A DNA stretch of 20,000 nucleotides from NCBI RefSeq assembly GCF_964340395.1, contig NC_135567.1:16230306-16250305 (forward strand), in the 5' to 3' direction. Positions 1-12,300 of this stretch are shown here, one piece after another (position 1 is the first letter of the stretch; each line of letters begins with the position of its first letter). The notes under the pieces are model-generated. The model ran no database searches. It saw only the letters and a program-made list of their open reading frames with translations, and was not told the DNA's origin. The DNA is from Glandiceps talaboti. Taxonomy: Eukaryota > Hemichordata > Enteropneusta > Spengelidae. A program made the position numbers and the translations under genes.

Positions 1-1381
1 CAGTTGCATATACAAAACAATCTAAGAAGTTCCAACCTGTATCTACACTGGAGTCAAGAAGTGTTACTAGCAACTATTTCAACTGTAAAGAACTGTGTTA
101 TCTTATTTTTATTAATGGGAAATAAAGTTCTCAGTGACAAAAGTATTTTCTATGTAAACTGTACACTGCCTTTGTTGGCAATAATAAGCTTTGATATTTT
201 TTTTAAAGTTCTTGATTGCAAACCACCAATGAATCTGCTGAATGTGTGTACCTCGAATCTCGTCAACACGTTTGTAAAGGGCAGGAGCAGTACATGTTAT
301 AGTTTAGTGTGATTACCTGTACTCATGATTCCTGAGATAAAATTTGATATTTCTGTGTAAACTATTACAATCAAAATCAATTAGAACCATGACACATTTC
401 CCTGTACAAAGGACATGTCTGATAACAAATTCTCTATTAGATTCTCTGGCCTAAGCTGATGTAAGCGAATACGAATTCGAAGACATTACGACGCGGTAGT
501 CCAACACCACAGTGTTCCTTTGTACGGTTGCTGGGGTCCTCGCCGTGTACGCACACTGTACTTCAGTACATTGGGTTCAGCGTACTCATGACTCGTGCAT
601 CTCATATTGTCTTATATTAGGCCTACATAACATAGAATACGTTTAGACAGTTACTTTGATTCTAACAAATGTTGGTTGTACATTCTTTTTTCTAGTCGTT
701 TTATGTCATACTGCATTCTGTGTGCTTAGCATACTGTTAAGCTGTAATCCCGGTGGTGGCTGTCCCTAACAAAGCAGGTACGCATGCTTCTTAGAAATTT
801 CACGAAAAGGGGTGTTTTTCGTCGGCCATCTAGGTCCGTGAAATCGTGAAAAAGGGGGTACTTTTTTTTTGATACCTGGTCCATTAAATTCCCCCCAGTG
901 AATGTGTGTACGGCAACGTCAAATACTGGTGTCGAAACCGTCAAGCAATTCCAAGTTGGCCACGCATCGCACATCAAATGTGCACTATCAAGCATACACA
1001 ACATACTGTTGACCGGTCGTAACTGTCTGTTCTTAATTGTATTGTTTCCTATCAGTATTCTTATAACTAACGTGATAAATAATTCCGAGTTTTCATGTTT
1101 TCGACTAGCCTCTTTTTTTCGGTATGATGTGTTATTGCGACAGCTCTCGTATTTCACAAATGTAGTCGGGATTACACCAACTTGTCTGTTTGGTACGCTA
1201 TAGCACTACACTGCTGTACACGAGAGTAGCCATTAGCCGGCCGTGACTGCATGCACAGATTCCGGTGATATCAGTAACAGTTTTCGTGACTTAAGCTTAT
1301 GGATAATTTCTTTTTCACAAATGTTCATTACTTGTTTATTAAGCTTATTATTTGTTTGTATATATCAGAGTACTAGTTCGA
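1..1381. repeat. Tandem array unit A (of a ~1.75-kb unit), internally deleted
   Basis: Starts at the window edge with the sequence that recurs at 1382, 3132 and 4911 (ATACAAAACAATCTAAGAAG in A to C). It is nearly identical to unit B over its length, but the stretch matching 2253-2622 of unit B is missing, with the junction in the T-run just before 871. The first dozen bases differ from the other units, so the array probably continues or changes to the left. Confidence 0.93.
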
Positions 1382-3131
1382 GTTAGGTATACAAAACAAT
1401 CTAAGAAGTTCCAACCTGTATCTACACTGTAGTCAAGAAGTGTGACTAGCAACTATTTCAACTGTAACAAACTGTGTTATCTTTTTTTTATTAATGGGAA
1501 ATAAATTAAAGTTCTGAGTGACAAAAGTATTTTGTAAGCAAACTGTACACTGCACTTGTTGGCAATAATAAGCTTTGATATTTTTTTTAAAGTTCTTGAT
1601 TGCAAACCACCAATGAATCTGCTGAATGTGTGTACCTCGAATCTCGTCAACACGTTTGTAAAGGACAGGAGCAGTACATGTTATAGTTTAGTGTGATTAC
1701 CTGTACTCATGATGCCTGAGATAAAATTTGATATTTCTGTGTTAACTATTACAATCAAAATCAATTAGAACCATGACACATTTCCCTGTACAAAGGACAT
1801 GTCTGATAACAAATTCTCTATTAGATTCTCTGGCCTAAGCTGATGTAAGCGAATACGAATTCGAAGACATTACGACGCGGTAGTCCAACACCACAGTGTT
1901 CCTTTGTACGGTTGCTGGGGTCCTCGCCGTGTACGCACACTGTACTTCAGTACATTGGGTTCAGCGTACTCATGACTCGTGCATCTCATATTGTCTTATA
2001 TTAGGCCTACATAACATAGAATACGTTTAGACAGTTACTTTGATTCTAACAAATGTTGGTTGTACATTCTTTTTTCTAGTCGTTTTATGTCATACTGCAT
2101 TATGTGTGCTTAGCATACTGTTAAGCTGTAATCCCGGTGGTGGCTGTCCCTAACAAAGCAGGTACGCATGCTTCTTAGAAATTTCACGAAAAGGGGTGTT
2201 TTTCGTCGGCCATCTAGGTCCGTGAAATCGTGAAAAAGGGGGTACTTTTTTTCAGATCACCCTCCGAGAATAGGAGTAGGGTGTCCTTTTTCTATTCTCT
2301 CTCGGAAGAAACTTCCCGACGAAGGCCTGGGGACAAAGGTTCAATCATCCAAGACCGTACATTGTCATTGTCATTGTCAATAGTTACTCCTTGAAGGTAA
2401 ATCTAGATTTCGGAAATTAAGGGGTGCTTTTCGCAGTGAATTTCTCCTAGATTCACTTAAAAGGGAGTGTTTTTCATTGAAATATTCCGGGAACTGGAGT
2501 ACATTTTTATTTTGAAATTTTGCTAAAAAGCATGGGTGCCTACCCATCCAGGGAATGCCACCGCCGGGGCTGTAATCAACAGTCACCGCTGAGACATAAA
2601 CGTTGTCTACTGCTACTGGGTTGATACCTGGTCCAGTAAATTCCCCCCAGTGAATGTGTGTACGGCAACGTCAAATACTGGTGTCGAAACCGTCAAGCAA
2701 TTCCAAGTTGGCCACGCATCGCACATCAAATGTGCACTATCAAGCATACACAACATACTGTTGACCGGTCGTAACTGTCTGTTCTTAATTGTATTGTTTC
2801 CTATCAGTATTCTTATAACTAACGTGATAGATAATTCCGAGTTTTCATGTTTTCGACTAGCCTCTTTTTTTCGGTATGATGTGTTATTGCGACAGCTCTC
2901 GTATTTCACAAATGCAGTCGGGATTACACCAACTTGTCTGTTTGGTACGCTATAGCACTACACTGCTGTACACGAGAGTAGCCATTAGCCGGCCGTGACT
3001 GCATGAACAGATTCCGGCGATATCAGTAACAGTTTTCGTGACTTAAGCTTATGGATAATTTCTTTTTCACAAATGTTCATTACTTGTATTAAGCTTATTA
3101 TTTGTTTGTATATTTCAGAGTACTAGTTCGA
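1382..3131. repeat. Tandem array unit B, full length (1750 bp)
   Basis: Complete unit. It is near-identical to unit A outside the 370-bp segment and more diverged from C. It contains the 32-bp CpG core at 1856-1887, an imperfect hairpin (about 2263-2309, CCGAGAATAG paired with CTATTCTC and CGG) and a run of G-rich, T-rich sub-repeats (2181-2530). Confidence 0.95.
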
Positions 3132-4910
3132 GTTAGGTATACAAAACAATCTAAGAAGTTCCAACCTGTATCTACACTGGAGTCAAGAAGTGTTACAAGC
3201 AGCTATTTCAACTGTAACAAACTGTGTTATCTTTTTTATTACTATCAAATAAAGTTCTATGTGACAAAAGTATTTTCTAAGTAAACTGTACACTGCGCTT
3301 TTTGGCAATATAAATAAGCTTTGATATTTTTTTTTAAAGTTCTTGATCAAAACACCAGTCAATCCGATGAATGTGTGTACCTCGAATTTCGTCAACACGT
3401 TTGCAAAGAGCGGGTGTAGTTCATGTTATAGTTTAGTGTGATTACCTGTACTATTCCTGAGATAAAATATAATATTTCTGTGTAAACTATGCCAAGAAAT
3501 TTACAATCAAAATCATTTAGAAGCAGGAATCCTTTCCATGTACAAACAATGGACATGTCTGCTTACAAATTCTCCATTTTCCTGTATAAATGAAAAAAAT
3601 GAGATTTTCTGGCCTAACCTGATGTATCGACGACGAATTCGAAGACATTACGACGCGGTAGTCCAATGCCACAGTGTACCTGTGTACGCTTGCTGTGGCC
3701 CTCGCCTTGTGCGCACACTGTACTTCAGTACATGGTGTTCAGCGTACTCATGACTCGTGCATCTCATGTTGTCCTAGGCCTACATAATATAGAATACGTT
3801 TAGCCAGTTACTTTGATTCTAACAAATGTTGGTTGTATAATCTTTTCTCCAGTCGTTTTGTGTCATACTGCATTCTGTGTGCTAAGCATACTGCTAAGCT
3901 GTAATCCCTGTGGTGGCTGACCCTAACGAAGCAGGTACGCATGCTTCTAAGAAATTTCACGAAAAAGGGGTGTTTTTCGTCGGCCATCTAGGTGCGTGAA
4001 ATCGTGAAAAAGGGGGTACTTTTTTCAGATCACCCTCCGAGAATAGGAGTAGGGTGTCCTTTTTCTACTCTCTCTCTCTCTCTCGGAAGAAACTTCCCGA
4101 CAAAGGTCGGGTATGAAGGTTCCATCATCCAAGACCGTACATTGTCATAGTCATTGTCAATAGTTACTCCTTGAAGGTAAATCTAGATTTCGGAAATTAA
4201 GGGATGCTTTTCGCAGTGAATTTCTCCCAGATTTACTTAAAAGGGAGTGTTTTTCATTGAAATATTCCGGGAAATAGAGTACATTTTTATTTTGAAATTT
4301 TGCTAAAAAGCATGGGTACCAACCCATCCAGGGAATGCCACCGCCGGGGCTGTAATCAACAGTCACCACTGAGACATAAACATTGTCTACTGCTACTGGG
4401 TTGATACCAGTAAATTCACCCCAGTGAATGTGTGTACGGCAACGTCAAATACTGGTGTCGAAACCGTATTAATTTCAAGATGGCCACGAATCGCACATCA
4501 AATGTGCACTATCAAGGATATACAACATGCTGTTGACCGGTCGTAACTGTCTGTTCTTCATTGTACTTTTCCTATCAGTATTCTTAAACTAACGTGATAG
4601 ATAATGCCGAGTTTTCATGTTTTTGACTAGCGTCTTTTCGGTATGATGTGTTACTGCGACAGCTCTCGTATTTCACGAATGCAGTCGGGAGTACACCCAC
4701 TTGTCTGTTTGGTACGCTAGCACTACACTGCTGTACACGACAGTAGCCGCTACCCGGCTGTGACTGCATGCACAGATTCTGGTGATATCGGTAACAGTTT
4801 TCGTGACTTAAGCTTATAGATAATTTTCAAGAAAATTAATGCAGGAATATTTTTTTAAGATTTTCATCACTTGTATTAAGCTTATTGTAAATTTCAGAGT
4901 ACGAGTTCGA
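3132..4910. repeat. Tandem array unit C, full length (1779 bp)
   Basis: Same order of landmarks as unit B, with many substitutions and small indels. Within the hairpin region the CT run has expanded (4071-4085). The stretch matching the 101-codon frame of units A and B carries a net 2-bp deletion near 4470, which breaks that frame. Confidence 0.93.
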
Positions 4911-6071
4911 GTTGGGTATACAAAGCAATCTAAGAAGTTTCAACCTGCATCTACACTGGAGTCAAGAAGTGTTACTAGCAGTTATTTTAACTGTAACAAA
5001 CTGTGTTATCTTTTTTATTACTAGCAAATAAAGTTCTGAGTGACAAAAGTATTTTATAAGTAAATTGTACACTGCGCTTATTGGCAAAAATAAGCCTTGA
5101 TATTTTTTTATACTTCTTGATCAAAACACCAGTGAATCTGTTGAATTTGTGTACCTCGAATTTCGTCAACACGTTTGCAAAGTTCATGTTATAGTTTAGT
5201 GTGATTACCTGTACCATTCCTGAGATAAAATATAATATTTCTGTGTAAACTATTACAATCAAAATCAATTAGAACCATGACATATTTCCCTGTACAATGG
5301 ACATGTCTGATTACAAATTCCCCATTATTCTGTATAAATGAAAAAAAAAAAAAAAAGATTATCTGGGCTCAGCCGATGTAAGCGAATACGAATTCGAAGA
5401 CATTACGACGCGGTAGTCCAACGCCACAGTGTACCTGTGTACGCTTGCTGTGGCCCTCGCCGTGTACGCACACTGTACTTCAGTACATGGTGTTCAGCGT
5501 ACTCACGACTCGTGCATCTCATATTATCCTAGGCCTACATAACATAGAAAACGTTCAGACAGTTACTTTGATTCTAACAAATGTTGGTTGTATATTCTTT
5601 TTTCTAGTTGTTTTGTGTCATACTGCATTCTGTGTTCTAAGCATACTTCTAAGCTGTAATCCCGGTGGTGGCTGACCCTAACGCAGCAGGTACGCATGCT
5701 TCTTCACGAAAGATGGCTGTGTTTTTCGTCGGCCAGCTAGGTCCGTGGAATCGTAAAAAAGGGTCCCTTTTCAGGTCACCCTCCGAGAATAGGAGTAGGA
5801 TGTCCTTTCTCTACTCTTTCTCTCGGAAGAAATGAACGTCCCGTAAGCCAGGGTCGTAAATTTTCAATGCTAGATCAATGTGTTACCCATTGAAGGTAAA
5901 TCCGGATTTCGGAAATTAAGGTGTGATTTCGCAGTGAATTTCTCCCAGATTCATTAAAAAGGGAGAGTTTTCATTGAAATATTCCGGGAAAAGGGATATA
6001 TTTTGAAATTTTGCTAAAAAGCATGGGTACCTACCCATCCAGGGACTGCTACCGCCGGGGCTGTAATCAAC
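4911..6071. repeat. Tandem array unit D, truncated and diverged (1161 bp)
   Basis: Begins GTTGGGTATACAAAGCAATC and follows the unit to the shared CTGTAATCAAC at 6061-6071, then leaves the repeat. The last third of the unit is absent. It is the most diverged copy, with an A-run at 5340-5356 not seen in the others. This marks the right end of the array. Confidence 0.92.
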
Positions 6072-6202
6072 CCATCTCTCACTGCTTGAAGTGCCTGACA
6101 CTATTATCACATCTAGTATGAACCCATAGCAGCACAAATGCATATATTCATCCTCAACTCCCTGGGGAAAACACAAATATGCACCCCTGTGAACACATAT
6201 GA

Positions 6203-6371
6203 TTAAAATATTCACATTGCAACCTCTATCCTCCCAGCTGGATTAACTGAGGCACAATCGTGTTTAAATTCTTGCCTAATTTTAAGCCATTCAGAACCAG
6301 ACAGCAGCGGCCAGGCTTCAATATGCTACCTACAGATTCAAAGCCGGCCACTCTAAACATCCGACCATCAT
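6203..6371 (-). mobile_element. Degraded tRNA-derived SINE
   Basis: Same family and orientation as the copy at 16097-16284. The shared ends are ATTCACATTGCAACCTCT at 6210-6227 and the CAAAGCCGGCCACTC...CATCATG block ending at 6371 (plus-strand reading). The tRNA-like head is eroded: the box B region no longer reads GGTTCGA. It lies about 130 bp from the end of the tandem array. Confidence 0.72.
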
Positions 6372-7439
6372 GACTCCATAATATGAGACATATAGAGCTA
6401 GTATTTGAACTAATAAGAATCGAGTCATTTTAGGAAACTTAGGATCTCCACATCTAATTGAAGAAAAACAGCCTTCACATTCTATCCTTACATACATTTA
6501 TCAGGTCGGTGTAACATAATGCAGAATTCATTAAAATAATTTGTACTTTTCTGCATACCTTATTCAAACAGAAACTCAGCTAAGATAAAATTAACTCGTT
6601 GCATTTTTAGACATCAATAGTTTGCTTGTGACTTGATTTGGCCACACTTCTCTTCATTATGATTTACGTTACGATTAATTGAGACAGCTTACACCCCAGT
6701 CACCGCTATAACAACATATGGAAGCCACCAATAACATCAAATATAGGTGAAAGGGTATGGAAACAGCCAATCAAACGTATGCACACTGATCATGCGTACT
6801 GTAGAATACAGGATGTGAATAATAATATGACCCAGATCAGAGATGGATTTATTCACCAGAGTGTTTACTCGTATATCAGACCATATTAGTAATGGCATAT
6901 TGATGTGTTTTCGGTCATTTATTAACTCTACATGTATTGATGAAACCATGTTGACATTTGTGTTGATATCTGTCGTCATACAGCGTCTTCCGATAGCAAA
7001 GCATACAAAGTGTGACATAAGTTGATCAACAGTAACCATACATTCAATGTACACAGCGTGCAACTCAATATGCTAAAAAACCCAATACTTAAACATATTT
7101 TCTATACTGATTTTACCTCGATTATTTTAGAAGTGTATAAAACAGAATATGGTTATTTACCTTCTTCATTTGCACATGTTGTAGTAGAATGGGCAGGATG
7201 CCAGGGTATCATTTTGATGCAGTCGCCATTTTGATAGATCCGTAATATGGAATATGGCGTCAACACGTTGTATGTCAACAACTCCATACCTTGTTCACAG
7301 TGGGTGAAGAACTTATGAAGATTCAATATAAATCCACTACCGGTCATTATCTGGCACTGTAAACACAGACAGATTGAGGCAGTATTAACAGTGTGCATGT
7401 GTTCATTTTTTGCGGTGACTTCTTTGACAAAATAGCCTC
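6372..7439. other. Non-coding stretch, nothing recognised
   Basis: No repeat or exon could be supported. The short open frames on both strands here have no recognisable domain. Confidence 0.55.
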
Positions 7440-7600
7440 CACTTGATGACGTTTTTGACATGTGAATGAACGTTTCCCGCCAAACCGTATCAAGGACGCC
7501 ACTGCACGCCAGATTACCCGAAATGCAGTATGATTTGTATGCTCGGAGATCGACGGCGCGGCGCCGACACATACGTTGTTGTTGGTTCTACACATGCATT
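7440..7600. promoter_or_regulatory. CpG-richer patch with E2F-like site, possible promoter
   Basis: In otherwise AT-rich DNA this stretch holds a cluster of CpGs, including CGACGGCGCGGCGCCGAC at 7551-7568, and an E2F-type TTTCCCGCC at 7473-7481. A minus-strand ATG lies at 7461, followed by a 102-codon open frame to 7153 with no recognised domain. It could be a first exon or chance. Weak. Confidence 0.22.
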
Positions 7601-7623
7601 ACGTTGTATATGTCACTTTTGAA

Positions 7624-8545
7624 GAAAATATCTGACGGCTATCGCTTCGTCCCTGCTGTCCCAAAGTAATCATTAAAAAGAAATAAAATTTACTCAGTCA
7701 TGAATTTATTTGTCTCTTTCTTTCTGCTTAAAAGCAAGGGTTTAGTACACATAATTTACCGAGCTGTGGTGCATGCTGCTCTCTGCATAGCTTCCGAGCA
7801 TACATCGTTTACTTATCGTGGTTTGCGACCCTGGCCCTGCCGTATCATAATCACAATTCAGACTATTAAAAGTACAAACATCTATTCACTGTTATAATTT
7901 TATTGGTTGAATTGTATTTCTCCGGGTTGATTGCTCAAAAGTTAGAGGGTAATTACCGAGGTGTTTACACTACTGTACAAAACACGCGGCATGTGTGATG
8001 ATGGCGTCCGGGGATAGAGTATGTACCGTGCACGTAACTTTTTTTTCAGAAAATACGAGGATTTACAACCCAGCCATCCCACAATCGCAATCAATATACT
8101 AGTAGTACAAGTACATACATTTACTTACAGTTATAAATTTTATTCAATTTGTCTAGTTTCTCATTCAAAGGCCAGAATATAATATTAGTACATGATACAA
8201 TTTACCGAGTGACAGCATTGCCATTAAGCATACAGTGTACACGTAACTTGACTAATGTTGTGCCTAGCATGATACGCGTTACACGGTCCATGTGCACCAC
8301 CACGGCACCAATTGTCCATAGAAAATACAGGTAAAGATTTACAACCCTGCTGCTTACTGTCTCATATTTACAATTAATAAAACTACACAAACAGTTATTC
8401 ACGGTTACGAATTAATTTTCTCTCGAAAGCCTTAGTTTGTTACATCACGTAATTCACCGATTTTTGGGGATAAATACTTTGTATAGAACATACCTGTTGA
8501 CGATTTACGAACCTGCTGTCCCATGGTTGTCATACATGGTGACAT
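7624..8545. repeat. Degenerate tandem repeat, period ~200-270 bp
   Basis: A module recurs four to five times with heavy drift. Its parts are GAAAATAC (near 7624, 8049, 8321, 8486), GATTTACAACCCTGCTG-like (near 7640, 7824, 8061, 8336, 8501), GTTATAATTTTATT-like (7697, 7892, 8131, 8401) and AATTTACCGAG-like (7752, 7949, 8199, 8449). Intervals between the ATTTTATT anchors are 195, 239 and 270 bp. Non-coding; unrelated by eye to the array at 1-6071. Confidence 0.72.
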
Positions 8546-9609
8546 AACATTTTCGAAAATTCTATATGACTGCAAGGACTACGTTCAAATCCTATCTTCG
8601 TCGAGGAATTCACTACGTGCCTAAGCACCCAGTATATAATTGATTCGTATTCACACGTACTACAATTCTTCGTTCATGGATTTTGAAAAACGTAGAGGCA
8701 GACAACTTTAAAATGTGACAAAAATCCCAAATTTGTGAATTTTCAGGAAAATTAGTCTAAAAATGACAATAAATGCACAAATACAAATGTGCAAACGTAG
8801 TTTGTTTTCATTTCAACTGATTGTCACATGTAGTGGCTTTTCCGACAACATCATAAGTTTATGAATTAAGAGAATATAAAAAACACCTAAATTTGACCAA
8901 AAATGGCATTTATTAATATTACTGCGGTATACGATAGAAATGCCATAGGAAAAAAATTCAAAAAGTACTAAAAATAGCAGAATTTCGATTTCCAGAAATA
9001 ACTTGTTGTGAACGAGGATGGTGAACTTCCGCCCTCAGCTTGGTTTCAAAGCATTGCATGTAGTAGTATAGGGAAGATATGAGATTTAAGATGGCGTCCT
9101 CTGAAGGTATCTGCGAGCACACAAATCGTCTAGCTCACTTGTCGTGGGACGTACAGTGAATTGACTACTTGAGATACTTGGCAGTCTTGCGTAGATACAT
9201 GCATTACTACTTGTTGTACGCCAGTTGGTTTTATTTATTAAAAGTTTGTCAACTTGTGTGTAGTACTGTTTAAGGTAAACCACGTATTAATTAATAGTGA
9301 TTGTCATTATAAAGGAAGCCCTCTACGGCAAAGTATTTCTTTGAGTGGTTACATTCTTTCCGTGGCAACTCCAAATAACTAACTGTATTCTCTAATATGG
9401 TATTTTTCCAAGACCGTGATAAAATACGAGCTTTGCAGTCAATTCAATATATAGAACAGACTTGGCCTTATTTCTAGAACTTTGCTACAGATTTATTTTG
9501 TTATAAAGTGAATAATTTCTAAATTCAACCTCTTTTTTTCAGTACATATAGTTCACCATGAACTAACTGAACGACATTTTGATTACATCTGACACATCAT
9601 TTAAAGAAT
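8546..9609. other. Non-coding stretch, nothing recognised
   Basis: AT-rich DNA with no supported exon. The only item noted is a plus-strand ATG at 9091 in good context, followed by GAAG|GTATCT, which could be a tiny first exon but has no partner. Confidence 0.6.
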
Positions 9610-9755
9610 AGACATGGCGAGGACGTTGCGAGACTGCTGGGTCCATTTACATCATCCGCCATGTCATTCATCTACTTGCCCTCATTGTAGATCACCACAC
9701 GTGGTGTCCTTACCGCGCTGCCTTCGTTTTCCTTAAGTCACGCCAGATAAAACAG
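9610..9755. repeat. Dispersed repeat, copy 1
   Basis: Aligns with 19572-19730 in the same orientation. Shared blocks include ACATGG, TACATCA-CC, CATGTCA, CATTGTA with ATCACCACACG or AACACCACACG, GGTG then CCTTA, and TTTTC ending in an ATAAACAGG-like stretch. No coding frame is kept between copies. Probably an old transposon fragment. It contains a CACGTG E-box at 9698-9703, which is CACGCG in the other copy. Confidence 0.6.
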
Positions 9756-10089
9756 GGTTAGGCCCAAAAAAAGCTGGTTCTGGTCAGAGTGGTGCGACGA
9801 TGCGAATTTTTTTTTCTATTTTTTTTTTTTGCAAATTAGTAAATACAAATTTTTGACACTTTACATGCTCTCGGAAGATGTCATACAACTCTGGAAGTTG
9901 GCACTGTTGTAGGGCAAGTCATCCATCAGGGTATCACTAGTCACATTTACAAATTTATCTTATCGCCCAGTGATCTGCAGTTATTAGATATAAGTTTAAA
10001 TAGCTGTGGCTGTGTTTGAGTGTATATATGTGAGTGTGTATGTGAGTGAGTGAGTGAGTGAGTGAACGTGTCTGTATGTCTGAGTCCAT

Positions 10090-10104
10090 TTGTCTGTCTG
10101 TCTG

Positions 10105-10182
<78 letters not shown>
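10090..10182. repeat. (TCTG)n microsatellite
   Basis: About 93 bp, with one GTG and one TCTA variant. It is preceded at 10030-10065 by a short (GTGA)n run, so two different tetranucleotide arrays lie side by side. Confidence 0.97.
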
Positions 10183-10387
10183 CCTGTTCTGTTACCATGT
10201 TTGGGGGGGGGAGATGCTCTGTTTAATGAAAATTAGGTCTAACATACATGATTTGATAACAGTAGTTAGTGTGTATCCCATTGACTTTAGATGAGATCAG
10301 AAGACTTTAGTCATACAAAGTTGTAACGCAACAGGGTGAATAGAGCTAGCTTTATCCGGAAACGTAAATTACAAGGTTAAATGGGAT

Positions 10388-11831
<1,444 letters not shown>

Positions 11832-11860
11832 TGACAAGCAGGCAGGAAGGAAGGTTGATG

Positions 11861-11926
<66 letters not shown>

Positions 11927-12101
11927 TGAGCAGACAGGCAGACAGACAGACAGACAAAGGGTAAGACAGAGGGGCAGACAGGCAGACAGACAAATAGACA
12001 GACAGATAGACAGACACACAGACAGACTAACAGACAGGCAGGCAGGCAGGCAGACAGACAAATAGACAGACAGATAGACAGACACACAGACAGACTAACA
12101 A

Positions 12102-12144
<43 letters not shown>

Positions 12145-12183
12145 AACAAGGAAACAAACAGACAAATAAACAAACAAACACAC
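11832..12183. repeat. (CAGA)n array with CAGG, CAAA and CACA variants
   Basis: About 350 bp of CAGA repeats. A long pure block is at 11862-11924. Further right, variant units are arranged in a larger pattern: 11981-12032 and 12049-12100 are 52-bp identical copies, 68 bp apart. It starts 38 bp past the CCP stop codon, so it may be in the 3' UTR (read as TCTG). Confidence 0.97.
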
Positions 12184-12220
12184 ACATTAAAACCATTTTT
12201 ACTTACACTGCTTATTATAT

Positions 12221-12300
12221 TTAGATTAAGAACAGAGTGAAGAGTAGAGCTCCTATCAATGTAGCAATACTGAATGCAGCACTGTTAAAACTCCCGCTAC
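12221..12300 (-). CDS. Coding exon 6: C-terminal hydrophobic tail and stop
   Basis: 80 nt after a 141-bp intron. The acceptor is CTCTGTGCAG|GT and the stop is TAA at 12223-12221. It encodes GSGSFNSAAF and then SIATLIGALLFTLFLI up to the stop. A run of small residues (candidate omega sites G200, S201, N203, S204) followed by about 15 hydrophobic residues with no charged cytoplasmic end is the usual layout of a GPI-attachment signal. A tail-less transmembrane anchor is the alternative. The CAGA/TCTG array begins 38 bp downstream, so the 3' UTR may run through it. I found no clean AATAAA close by; AATATA lies just after the stop. Confidence 0.8.

Noticed and set aside
898-1203. 101-codon plus-strand frame repeated at 2650-2955, and the overlapping minus-strand frames 726-1157 and 2613-2909
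   Set aside because: They lie wholly inside the tandem unit and are alike only because units A and B are recent copies. Unit C has a net 2-bp deletion that breaks the frame, and both strands are open over the same bases. No domain is recognisable.
2377-2586. Minus-strand frame with YSPGGGIPWMG, kept in part at 4157-4369 and 5916-6215
   Set aside because: The differences between copies are mostly amino-acid changing and unit D loses the frame. No known protein resembles it, so it is read as repeat DNA.
1-6071. Array as a ribosomal, histone or snRNA gene cluster
   Set aside because: No 5S, U1, U2, U5 or U6 core sequence and no histone frame could be recognised in any unit.
7153-7572. 139-codon minus-strand frame next to the CpG-richer patch
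   Set aside because: It is the longest non-repeat frame, but there is no domain, no homologue known to me and no clear splice structure. Kept only as a weak promoter note.
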